From positions 20,299-84,298 of the forward strand of contig JAHDVS010000009.1 of the NCBI GenBank assembly GCA_023382435.1: DNA of 64,000 bases, in the 5' to 3' direction. The notes beneath the pieces are model-generated. The model did no database searches. It was not told the origin of the DNA and saw nothing but the letters and a program-made list of their open reading frames with translations. Position numbers and translations under genes: made by a program. Below, piece after piece: positions 8,156-15,710 of this stretch (positions within the stretch are counted from its first letter, which is position 1; every line of letters begins with the position of its first letter). This stretch comes from Thermoleophilia bacterium (GTDB lineage Bacteria > Actinomycetota > Thermoleophilia > Gaiellales > Gaiellaceae).

Positions 8156-9147
8156 TCTTCCCCGGCCGCCCCGGGCGCACCGAGCTCCCGGTCGATCGTG
8201 TAGAGCGGCCTGCCCTCGACGTCGCGCTGGATCCGGTTCAGGTACTCGCCGACGAGCGCCATGATGAAGCCCTGGAGCCCGAGCACGCCGAGCACGAGCC
8301 CGGCGAGGAAGAGCAGGCCCGGGAAGTCGCCGCGAAGCGCCCAGACGACCACTCCCCAGGTCACGACGGCGACGGCGGCGAGGGCGCAGGCGGCACCGAC
8401 GAGGATCCCGGCGACCTGGATCGGGCGCGGCCAGAAGCCGGCCAGGACGTGCAACGCGAGCCGCGTCAGCCGCAGCGGGGAGTAGCGCGAGCGGTCGCGC
8501 CGGGCGCGGTGGTCGAGGTCGACCTCGACCACGCTCGCACCGGTCGAGAGTACGAGGGCCTTCGTGAACTTCTGCTTGCCGATCGCTCCGAGCACCGGCT
8601 CGACCGCGTCGCGGCGGTAGGCGTTGAAGGCGCAGCCGAAGTCGCTGATGCCCGCACCGGTGAAGCGCCTGAGCATCCCGTTGATGAGCAGCGACGGGAG
8701 CGTTCGCCCCCAGGAGTCCTCGCGGCTGATCCTCCGCCCGCTCGCGACGTCGGCGCCGGTCTCGATCGCCTCGACGAGCTTCGGCAGGTCGGCCGGCGAG
8801 TTCTGGAGATCGCCGTCCATGGTGACCACGATCTGCCCGCGCGCGCGGGCGATCCCCGCGTGCATGGCCGGATGCTGGCCCGCGTTTCGCTTGAGCCGGA
8901 CCGCACGCAGGCTCGGCTCCTCACGGTGCAGCCGCTCGAGGATCGGCCAGGTGCCGTCGCGCGAGCCGTCGTCGACGACGATCAGCTCGAACGAGCGCCC
9001 CATCTGCCCGAGCGCACGCGCCGCGAGACGAACGACCTCCTCGACCGTTCGCTCCTCGTCGAAGACGGGGATGACGACGGAGACGTGGGGTGTGCCCGGC
9101 CCGGCGGCGGCGCCGACGGGACGAGACACGAGCTCGATCTGCGTCAT
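8152..9147 (-). CDS. ArnC/DPM1-like polyprenyl-phosphate glycosyltransferase
   Basis: A 331-residue GT2 enzyme with HVSVVIPVFDEERTVEEVV at the N-terminus, VVDDGSRDGTW near residue 58, VTMDGDLQNSP near residue 110, and SDFGCAFNAYRRD near residue 165. It ends with two transmembrane helices near residues 235-290. The layout is that of ArnC, YfdH or GtrB proteins, which load a sugar on undecaprenyl phosphate in the cytoplasm. It is the first gene of the minus operon 9147-2974. A TAGCAT box at 9172-9177 could be its -10 element, giving a short leader. Confidence 0.85.
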   Translation of the reverse strand: MTQIELVSRPVGAAAGPGTPHVSVVIPVFDEERTVEEVVRLAARALGQMGRSFELIVVDDGSRDGTWPILERLHREEPSLRAVRLKRNAGQHPAMHAGIARARGQIVVTMDGDLQNSPADLPKLVEAIETGADVASGRRISREDSWGRTLPSLLINGMLRRFTGAGISDFGCAFNAYRRDAVEPVLGAIGKQKFTKALVLSTGASVVEVDLDHRARRDRSRYSPLRLTRLALHVLAGFWPRPIQVAGILVGAACALAAVAVVTWGVVVWALRGDFPGLLFLAGLVLGVLGLQGFIMALVGEYLNRIQRDVEGRPLYTIDRELGAPGAAGEE

Positions 9148-9240
9148 GGTCGATTCACCGCTCGGCCAGCGATGCTACCAGCCGCCCCGCCGCCCCCGGC
9201 GCGCTCGGCGACGCCCGATGGCTCGCGGCGGGCGCCGCTC

Positions 9241-9246
9241 TAGACT
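9241..9246 (+). promoter_or_regulatory. Candidate -10 box (TAGACT) of the sulfotransferase at 9253
   Basis: TAGACT is followed by 6 nt and then the GTG start, so transcription would begin at or very near the start codon. Confidence 0.5.
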
Positions 9247-9252
9247 GGCCGC

Positions 9253-10128
9253 GTGAGCCGCTCCGAGGCACCCGGTCGCGATCCCACCGCCGCAATTGGC
9301 TGGCGCCTCGCGATGCGCTGGCGCGCGGCGACCCGGGCGAGCCGTGTCCTGCCCGACTTCCTCGTGCTCGGCGGGCAGCGGTGCGGCTCGACCTCGCTGT
9401 TCGCGATCCTCTGCGAGCACCCGCAGGTGCTGGCGCCGAGCCACAAGGAGCTGCACCATTTCGACCGGTCTCGCCACGGCGACCTCTCGTTCTACCGCCG
9501 CGCCTTCCCGCTCGCGGCGCACCGGGCGGCACGCGCCCGGCGGCTGTCGTTGCCCGTGCTGACCGGGGAGGCGACGACGTACTACCTCTTCCACCCGGGG
9601 GTGCCCGAGCGAGTGGCCCGGGCGCTCCCGGACGCGCGCCTCGTCGCGATCCTGCGCGACCCGGTCGACCGCGCCTACTCCCACTACCAGCTCTCGGTCC
9701 GGGGCGGCCGCGAGACGCTCCGGTTCGAGGAGGCCCTCGACGCGGAGGAGGAGCGGCTGGCCGGCGAGGAGGAGCGGCTGGCCCACGATCCCGCGTACGA
9801 CAGCTACTCGCACCGCTACCACTCCTACGTGACACGGGGCGTCTACCTGCCCCAGCTCGAGCGCTGGCACGCGTGCTTCGGGCGCGAGCGGCTGCTCGTC
9901 CTGCGCAGCGAGGACCTGTTCGAGCGGCCGGTGGAGACGGTCGAGCGGGTCACGACCTTCCTCGGGGTCGAGATCCACCCGGGCCCCCTGCCGGCGCCGC
10001 GCAATCGCGTCACCTACGAGCAGATGGCGCCCGGCACGCGCGAGCGGCTACGCCGCCTCCTCGCCGGTCCCAATAGCCGCCTCGAGGAGTACCTCGACCG
10101 GGAGCTCGGCTGGCAGCGACCGGGTTGA
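9253..10128 (+). CDS. Sulfotransferase (NodH / heparan-sulfate type)
   Basis: A 291-residue protein with PDFLVLGGQRCGSTSLF (5'-phosphosulfate loop, residues 33-49), HKELHHFD near residue 73, EATTYYLF near residue 108, and LRDPVDRAYSHYQ (3'-phosphate site) at about residue 133. These are hallmarks of the Sulfotransfer_1/3 group acting on carbohydrates, such as NodH and heparan sulfate N/O-sulfotransferases. GTG 9253 was chosen because of the TAGACT box 6 nt upstream. It is a single gene, convergent with the flippase gene. It is one of five sulfotransferases here, and its acceptor is unknown. Confidence 0.85.
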   Translation: MSRSEAPGRDPTAAIGWRLAMRWRAATRASRVLPDFLVLGGQRCGSTSLFAILCEHPQVLAPSHKELHHFDRSRHGDLSFYRRAFPLAAHRAARARRLSLPVLTGEATTYYLFHPGVPERVARALPDARLVAILRDPVDRAYSHYQLSVRGGRETLRFEEALDAEEERLAGEEERLAHDPAYDSYSHRYHSYVTRGVYLPQLERWHACFGRERLLVLRSEDLFERPVETVERVTTFLGVEIHPGPLPAPRNRVTYEQMAPGTRERLRRLLAGPNSRLEEYLDRELGWQRPG

Positions 10129-10131
10129 CAG

Positions 10132-11631
10132 CTACGGAGCCTCCTCCTCCTCGACGGGAGGGGCGCCGCGTAACCGCCGGCGGCGGCCGGCAAGCGCCCG
10201 CAGCTCGGCCAGGTCGGCCCGGCGCAGCGCTCCCGCAGCGACGAGCCCGAGGGGGTAGGCGGCGACGAGCGCAAGGCGCAGGCCGATCCCGAGCGCTCCC
10301 CGCTCCGGCACGACCCAGATCGAGAGCGCGAGGAATCCGAGCGTGACGGCCGCGACGCGCGCGACGCGCAGCCACTCGTAGGCGACCGGGTAGCTGCGCT
10401 GGGAGTTCGCCCACTGGAGAGCGAACAGGAGGCCGTAGCCGATCACGGTCGTGATGCCGGCACCGACGATCCCGAAGCGGGGGATGAACCAGAAGTTGAG
10501 CCCGACCGTGACCGCGCCGGCCGTCCCGGCGACAAGCGGCGTGACCCGCGTGCGCTTCGAGATCGTCACCCCCACGTTCACGATCAGGTAAGCGCCGTAG
10601 AGGAGGATGCCGCCGGCGAGCAGCGGCACGACGAGCACCCCGTCGTGGGCCTCCTCGGGGAACGTGAGCAGGATGTAGGGGGCCGAGAGGAGCGTGACCG
10701 CGGCGAGCCCCCAGCCCGCGATCATCGACCAGTAGGTGAAGACCTCCCGGTAGGTCGCTTTCGCGACCTCGTCGCCCTCCTCGCCGCGGACGGCGTGCGC
10801 GAACGGTGCCCACGCCGTCTGGAAGGCACCGACGATCACGAGCAACCCAGCGGCAACACGCCCGGCGGCAGCGTACTGACCCAGCTCGATCGTGCCGGCG
10901 AGGCGCTGGATCTGGATCCGGTCGGCGAGATTGAGCGCCCAGATCGCGAGGTTCGCGGGCATCAGCGGCAGCGAGAAGCGCAGGAGCTCGCCGAGCAGCC
11001 GGCGGTCGAAGCGCCCGAAGCCGACGGTGCGGCGGCGCGCGACGACGAGCCCCGCGTACACGGCGGCGGTGGCGGCGAAGGTCCCGAGGAGCAGACCGAC
11101 CGCGCCCTGGTCGAGCCAGACGACGAGGATCAGCGTCAGCACGGCCGTCAGGGCGACGTTCAGCACCATCACCTGCACCCAGCGGCCTGCCCGCCGCTCG
11201 ATCCGGTAGATCCGGGCGAGGACGTCGTAGTTCATCGTCACCCAGAGCCCGAGCAGGCCTGCGGCGGCGGCGCCGCGGCTGACGTCGAGCAGCCCGGCGA
11301 TTCGGTCGAGCAGGAGCGCGCCCGCGACGGTTCCGGCCGTGGAGACGGCGAGCACGAACGCGAACACGGTATGGATCACGGGCGACCAGTCCCCGTCCGG
11401 TGACTCACCGAGAGTGAAGCGCGACATCGAGGCGACCATCCCGAGGCGCAGCACGATCGCGGCGACCGTGACGGCGGCGACCACTAGCTCCGCGACGCCG
11501 AACGCCTCCGTCCCGGCGGCTGCCAGGTAGACCGGGACGAGGAAGAAGCCCGCGAGGCGAGCGAGGATTCCGCCGGAGCCGTACGTGAGCGACTGACCGA
11601 CGAGGGCGCGGTGGCGCCCGCTCCGGCTCAT
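10132..11631 (-). CDS. Wzx-type polysaccharide flippase (MOP superfamily)
   Basis: A 499-residue protein with about 12-14 transmembrane segments. It starts MSRSGRHRALVGQSLTYGSGG, the usual start of Wzx/RfbX proteins, and has LPLMPANLAIWALNLADRIQI near residue 220. MOP flippases move lipid-linked glycan units to the outer face of the membrane. The ATG at 11631 overlaps the stop of the upstream sulfotransferase (ATGA). The frame stays open further upstream to 12216, but that part is only the antisense-like reading of the sulfotransferase. It suggests an undecaprenyl-linked repeat unit is made by the surrounding genes. Confidence 0.88.
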   Translation of the reverse strand: MSRSGRHRALVGQSLTYGSGGILARLAGFFLVPVYLAAAGTEAFGVAELVVAAVTVAAIVLRLGMVASMSRFTLGESPDGDWSPVIHTVFAFVLAVSTAGTVAGALLLDRIAGLLDVSRGAAAAGLLGLWVTMNYDVLARIYRIERRAGRWVQVMVLNVALTAVLTLILVVWLDQGAVGLLLGTFAATAAVYAGLVVARRRTVGFGRFDRRLLGELLRFSLPLMPANLAIWALNLADRIQIQRLAGTIELGQYAAAGRVAAGLLVIVGAFQTAWAPFAHAVRGEEGDEVAKATYREVFTYWSMIAGWGLAAVTLLSAPYILLTFPEEAHDGVLVVPLLAGGILLYGAYLIVNVGVTISKRTRVTPLVAGTAGAVTVGLNFWFIPRFGIVGAGITTVIGYGLLFALQWANSQRSYPVAYEWLRVARVAAVTLGFLALSIWVVPERGALGIGLRLALVAAYPLGLVAAGALRRADLAELRALAGRRRRLRGAPPVEEEEAP

Positions 11632-12485
11632 TCGCCCGGGTCGCCGAGCAGCCGCGCCACGAGCGGATCGGCGGGCGCCGACACGGAGCGACGCCGGAGC
11701 CCGTAGCCGAAGGCACGGGCGATCCGCTCGTAGCGCGCCTCGACGAGCGCGAGGTAGACACGCTTGCCCGGATGGCGCTTGCGCAGCTGCCAGCGCCCGA
11801 AGTAGCGCTCGTTGACGTCCGCGCGCGGCGTCCGGTCGGCCGCGAAGTTGTCGGCGTTGACGCCCCCCGTGACCTGCCGGCCGGGCGCGTGATCCTCGAG
11901 CCCGACAAGGCGGAACACCCGTCGGAGCGTCCCGTCGAGGTCGGCGACCAGATCCTCGTAGCGGACGAGCGCAACGGAGCGCAGGTGCGGCACGTCCGCC
12001 AGAGCGATGCGGTGCGCGCGAGCCCAGTGCGCGAGCAGCTCGTGGGGTCGCTGCGCGCTCCATTTCTGGGTGGCGCAGGCGACGGCGATGGGGTGTCGGA
12101 CGACGATCACGAACACCGCATCCGGGAAGAGCGACTGCAGGAATCTGAACATGAGCAGGTTCGGCGGGGACTTCTCGAGCAGGACGCGCCGCCCGAGGTC
12201 CCAGTGCGGCCCCCACTCCGCGAGCAGTCGCGCGCGGCTCTCGTCCGAGGCGAGCGGAGAGGACTCGGTCAGGTGGGCCTCGGGGAGGAACGCGAACCGC
12301 CCCGCCTGGCGGCCCTTGCTCACGATCGGGTACACGCTCTGCAGGTGCTGGCCCTCGTCGGCGGGGACGCCCGTGCCCTGGAACCCGCTCACCTCCGGGT
12401 GCTCGGCGAGCAGGCGCGCGAGCATCGTCGTGCCGCTGCGGTGGACGCCCCCGATGAAGAGATGCCGGTGTCCGCTCGAGCTCAA
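11628..12485 (-). CDS. Sulfotransferase, tandem paralogue A
   Basis: A 285-residue protein. The PAPS loop is GGVHRSGTTML (residues 12-22) and the 3'-phosphate site is VVRHPIAVACAT (near residue 130), with LVRYEDLVADLDGTLRRVF near residue 165. It shares many exact blocks with the next upstream gene, such as EGQH.QSVYP, LLEKSPPNL, GVNADNF.ADRT and VNE.YF, so the two arose by tandem duplication. Its start overlaps the stop of that paralogue by 4 nt and its stop overlaps the flippase start, which makes a three-gene unit. Confidence 0.85.
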   Translation of the reverse strand: MSSSGHRHLFIGGVHRSGTTMLARLLAEHPEVSGFQGTGVPADEGQHLQSVYPIVSKGRQAGRFAFLPEAHLTESSPLASDESRARLLAEWGPHWDLGRRVLLEKSPPNLLMFRFLQSLFPDAVFVIVVRHPIAVACATQKWSAQRPHELLAHWARAHRIALADVPHLRSVALVRYEDLVADLDGTLRRVFRLVGLEDHAPGRQVTGGVNADNFAADRTPRADVNERYFGRWQLRKRHPGKRVYLALVEARYERIARAFGYGLRRRSVSAPADPLVARLLGDPGE

Positions 12486-13351
12486 GCCGCGCGCGCGCGC
12501 CGGTCGCCGGCGTCGGCCAGTCCGGGCAGTGGCAGACCGGGAGCCGGGAGCGCCCCCGTGTCTCTGAGGCTATAGCCGAACGCGCGGACTCGCTCCTCGT
12601 AGCGGCGCTCGTGGAGCTCGTAGCGCAGGCGCCGGTGGAACGCGCCGCGAAGCCGGCGCCACTCGTCGAAGTACTTCTCGTTCACCCCGGTGCGAAGCGT
12701 CCGGTCGGCCTGGAAGTTGTCGGCGTTGACACCCTCGGCCCGCTCGCGTCCGGGCGCGTGGTCGTCGAGACCGAGGAACGCGAACACGCGACCGAGCTCG
12801 TCATCGGGGTCGGCGACGAGGTCCTCGTAGCGAAGCACGTACAGCCGGCCGATGGACGGTGCATCCTCGACCAGCAGCTCGTGCGCACGTAGCCAGTGCT
12901 CGATCAGAGACCACGGGTCGGTGCGGGGATCCCACTTGCGGGTCGCGAGCGCGTTCGGGATCGGGTGGCGCAGGAGCACGACGAAGTACGAGTCGGGAAA
13001 CAGGGCCTGGAGGAACCGCGTCCTGACCAGGTTCGGCGGCGACTTCTCGAGCAGGTAGGGACGCGACGTGTCCCAGAAGCGCGACCACTCCGCAAACAGC
13101 GTCCGCCGGCTCGCGTCCGTGACGAGCGGCGACTCCTCCGTGAAGCGAGCGGCCTCCCGGAACGCGAAGCGCCCCGCCTTGCTGTGGTAGGTGTCGGCCG
13201 GGTAGACCGACTGGTTGTGCTGCCCCTCGTTCGCCGGCCTCGGCGTGCCCGTGAGCGCGCTCACCTGCGGGTGCTCGCCGAGGTAGCGGTAGAGCATGGT
13301 CGTCCCGCTCCGCTGGAGCCCGCAGACGAAGACGAAGCGATGGGAGTCCAA
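12482..13351 (-). CDS. Sulfotransferase, tandem paralogue B
   Basis: A 289-residue protein paralogous to its downstream neighbour. PAPS loop CGLQRSGTTML is at residues 10-20, and LLRHPIPNALATRKW lies near residue 131. The start is not obvious: TTG 13351 gives MDSHRFVFVCGLQRSGTT, which places the loop at the family position, and a TACGAT box lies 11 nt upstream. The frame remains open further upstream but there it runs antisense to the divergent GT4 gene. First gene of the unit sulfotransferase B, sulfotransferase A, flippase. Confidence 0.8.
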   Translation of the reverse strand: MDSHRFVFVCGLQRSGTTMLYRYLGEHPQVSALTGTPRPANEGQHNQSVYPADTYHSKAGRFAFREAARFTEESPLVTDASRRTLFAEWSRFWDTSRPYLLEKSPPNLVRTRFLQALFPDSYFVVLLRHPIPNALATRKWDPRTDPWSLIEHWLRAHELLVEDAPSIGRLYVLRYEDLVADPDDELGRVFAFLGLDDHAPGRERAEGVNADNFQADRTLRTGVNEKYFDEWRRLRGAFHRRLRYELHERRYEERVRAFGYSLRDTGALPAPGLPLPGLADAGDRRARAA

Positions 13352-13362
13352 GACGATCGGGA

Positions 13363-13368
13363 ATCGTA
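13363..13368 (-). promoter_or_regulatory. Candidate -10 box (TACGAT) of sulfotransferase B
   Basis: On the minus strand TACGAT ends 11 nt before the TTG start at 13351. It sits back to back with the plus-strand box at 13392. Confidence 0.35.
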
Positions 13369-13391
13369 CCAGCGCCCCTCCGAGCCTCTGG

Positions 13392-13397
13392 TAGCAT
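13392..13397 (+). promoter_or_regulatory. Candidate -10 box (TAGCAT) of the GT4 gene at 13406
   Basis: TAGCAT ends 8 nt before the ATG at 13406, with no ribosome binding site between. Confidence 0.45.
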
Positions 13398-13405
13398 CGG
13401 CCCGC

Positions 13406-14551
13406 ATGGCGGGGGCGGCGCTGCGGATCCTGGCTGTCGCGGACTGCCAGTCGATCCACACCCTGCGCTGGGCACGGCGGCTCGTCGACCGCGGGCACGA
13501 GCTGCACATCGTCTCGAACCGGGTCGCGGTGAGACCGGTCGACGTCGCCGGGATGCACGTGTACGACATCCGCCGGCTCGACGCGATCACCCGCGTGCCG
13601 GGCATGCGGCGCTTCCGCTTCGGGCCGGCCGTCCGCGCGCTCGCGCGCCGGGTCGAGCCTGACGTCGTGCACGCGCACGGCACCACGCCGTACGCGTGGT
13701 GGGCGGCGCTCGCGGACGTCCACCCGCTCGTCGTCAGCCCCTGGGGCCGCGACGTGCTTCTCGACGCGAAGACCGAGCCGGGGCGGAGCCGCTCGAAGAT
13801 CGCGCTCGAGGCGGCCGACCTGATCATCGTCAACTCCGACGCGATCGCGCGCGCCGCGGTCGAGGCCGGCGCGGACCCCACTCTGATCCACCATGTGATC
13901 TGGCACACGAACCTCGACGGGTTCGGCCCCGAGCGCGCGGACAAGGCGGCGCTGAAGAGGCGGTTCGGCTGGCCCGGCGACGCGGTCGTGATCCTCTCCC
14001 TGCGCAACTTCCAGGCGCGGACGAACGTGGACGTGCTCGTGCGCGCCTTCGACCGCGTGCGGCGGGAGGAGCCCCGAGCCCGGCTCCTGCTCGCGGCCCG
14101 CGGCGGGGCGGAGCGGGCCCCGATCGAGTCCCTCGTGCGGGAGCTCGGCCTCGGCGGGCTCGCCGCCTTCCACCGGGTCGATCCGGAGGCCCTGCCCGAG
14201 CTGGCGGCATCCGGCGACATCGTCGTCACGCTCGCGGCGACCGACTCGTCGCCGTCGTCGCTGCTCGAGGCGATGGCGAGCGGGCAGCCGCTGGTCGGCG
14301 GCCACTGCCCCTCGATCGACGAGTGGATCGGGCAGGGCGAGGGCGCCGAGATGGTCGCATGCCGTGACGAGGACGCGGTCACGGGAGCGCTGCTGCAGCT
14401 GGTGCGCGACCCGCAGCTACGCCACGCCTACGGCGAGCGGAACGCCCGGGTGACGCGGGAGCGGGTCTCCGAGACCGGTCCAGTGCTCGAGACGCTGTAC
14501 CGCGACCTGGCAGCCGGCCGGAAGCCGGCTCGCGCGGCCACGGCGGCCTGA
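13406..14551 (+). CDS. Family 4 glycosyltransferase
   Basis: A 381-residue GT-B enzyme. The N-terminal acceptor domain starts LRILAVADCQSIHTLRWARR and has EPDVVHAHGTTPYAWW near residue 90. The C-terminal donor domain has VVILSLRNFQARTNVDVLV near residue 195 and SSPSSLLEAMASGQPLV near residue 288. In the usual E-x7-E donor motif the first acid is Asp here, a variant seen in some GT4 enzymes. It has no membrane segment. The ATG at 13406 is supported by the TAGCAT box and by the family-like N-terminus. The ATP-grasp gene follows in the same direction with its own box. Confidence 0.85.
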   Translation: MAGAALRILAVADCQSIHTLRWARRLVDRGHELHIVSNRVAVRPVDVAGMHVYDIRRLDAITRVPGMRRFRFGPAVRALARRVEPDVVHAHGTTPYAWWAALADVHPLVVSPWGRDVLLDAKTEPGRSRSKIALEAADLIIVNSDAIARAAVEAGADPTLIHHVIWHTNLDGFGPERADKAALKRRFGWPGDAVVILSLRNFQARTNVDVLVRAFDRVRREEPRARLLLAARGGAERAPIESLVRELGLGGLAAFHRVDPEALPELAASGDIVVTLAATDSSPSSLLEAMASGQPLVGGHCPSIDEWIGQGEGAEMVACRDEDAVTGALLQLVRDPQLRHAYGERNARVTRERVSETGPVLETLYRDLAAGRKPARAATAA

Positions 14552-14565
14552 CCGGGCGGCGCCGG

Positions 14566-14571
14566 TAAGCT
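14566..14571 (+). promoter_or_regulatory. Candidate -10 box (TAAGCT) of the ATP-grasp gene at 14581
   Basis: TAAGCT ends 9 nt before the ATG at 14581. Confidence 0.4.
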
Positions 14572-14580
14572 CGCGGCGCC

Positions 14581-15624
14581 ATGCGTCCCCTCTGCGTGCT
14601 GGTCACCGCCTCGGGCGCCCCGGGCACTGCCGCGCTGCTGCGCGCGCTCAAAGGGAACGGCGAGCGGGAGATCCGGCTCGTCGGCTGCGACATGGCGGAG
14701 CGCGCGATCGGGCGCCACCTCTGCGACGCGTTCCAGCGGGTACCACCGGGCTCGAGCCCTCTGTTCGCGTCGACCGTGCTCGAGCTCTCGCGCCGCGAGC
14801 GGGTCGACGCGGTGCTGCCCCAGTCCTCGCACGACCTCGCGGGCCTCGCGGCAGCCCGCCCTGACTTCGCGAGCGAGGGGGTCGCGGTGCTCGTCTCGAG
14901 CCCACAGGCGGTCGCGACCGCGGACGACAAGGCCGCCTGCTACGAGCTGCTCGACGGGATCGGCGTTCGCGTGCCGCGGTGGCGCCGCGTCCAGGGCGGG
15001 CGCGAGCTCGCCCGCGCGGCGGGGGCGCTCGGGTACCCGGGGGAGCCCGTGTGCTTCAAGCCCGTGCGCAGCTCCGGCTCACGCGGCTTCCGGGTGCTCG
15101 ACGCGACGGTCGACCGGCTCGACCAGCTCCTGCACGAGCGGCCCGGCGCGCTCGCGATGCGACTCGAGGAGGTCGTCGAGCTCCTGCCCGAGGTCGGCGG
15201 CGAGGAGTTGCTCGTGATGGAGTACGTCGAGGGCGCGGAGCGGACGATCGACGGGATCGCGCTCGGCGGCCGGCTCCTGCTCGGTCACCCGAAGACGCGG
15301 GAGGCGATGCGCGCCGGGCTCGCGATGTTCTTCCAGACGCTCGAGGACGACAGCCTGATGGAGGTCGCGCGGCGGGTCGTGGCGGGCCTCGGGCTCGACC
15401 ACTTCTTCAACGTCCAGCTCAGGGGCGACGCCGTGATCGAGGTCAACCCTCGCATCTCGACGGTCGTCTACCAGGACGATCTCAACCTCCCCTACCTGGG
15501 TTTGAAGCACGCGCTCGGCGAGCTCGACGCCGACGAGCTCGCGCTGCTGGCCCGCCGCGTCCGCCCGACGCGGCGGGCGCTTCGCTTTTTCGACCAGCTC
15601 GAATGGGACGATCAGGGCTGTTAG
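14581..15624 (+). CDS. ATP-grasp protein (PylC/carbamoyl-phosphate-synthase-like)
   Basis: A 347-residue protein. The N-terminus reads LCVLVTASGAPGTAALLRAL, a Rossmann-like pre-ATP domain. The ATP-grasp core follows: VCFKPVRSSGSRGFRVLD near residue 158, LLVMEYVEGAERTIDG near residue 215 and the metal-site VIEVNPRISTVVYQ near residue 285. This organisation matches PylC and other carB-like ligases. It sits next to GT4, sulfotransferase and PGRP amidase genes, so a role in decorating a cell-surface molecule with an amino acid or acid is possible, but no substrate can be read from the sequence. Confidence 0.75.
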   Translation: MRPLCVLVTASGAPGTAALLRALKGNGEREIRLVGCDMAERAIGRHLCDAFQRVPPGSSPLFASTVLELSRRERVDAVLPQSSHDLAGLAAARPDFASEGVAVLVSSPQAVATADDKAACYELLDGIGVRVPRWRRVQGGRELARAAGALGYPGEPVCFKPVRSSGSRGFRVLDATVDRLDQLLHERPGALAMRLEEVVELLPEVGGEELLVMEYVEGAERTIDGIALGGRLLLGHPKTREAMRAGLAMFFQTLEDDSLMEVARRVVAGLGLDHFFNVQLRGDAVIEVNPRISTVVYQDDLNLPYLGLKHALGELDADELALLARRVRPTRRALRFFDQLEWDDQGC

Positions 15625-15710
15625 CGGTCTGTTAGGGATCCGCGCGCCGCTCCCGGCTCCTGCTACACCTTGGGAGGACTTGAGCCGTCTCGCTTGAACG
15701 GGGCCGCAGG

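Noticed and set aside
10125..10130. TTGACA that looks like a -35 box
   Set aside because: It contains the stop codon of the sulfotransferase, and no -10 box or plus-strand gene follows.
11632..12216. An N-terminal extension of about 195 residues on the flippase
   Set aside because: The extension is Arg/Pro/Ala-rich and overlaps the sulfotransferase completely; the family start is at 11631.
15671..15697. GGGAGGA ribosome binding site upstream of the PGRP amidase
   Set aside because: A TGA lies in frame just after it and no start in the amidase frame follows at a proper distance; at best it serves a five-codon frame.
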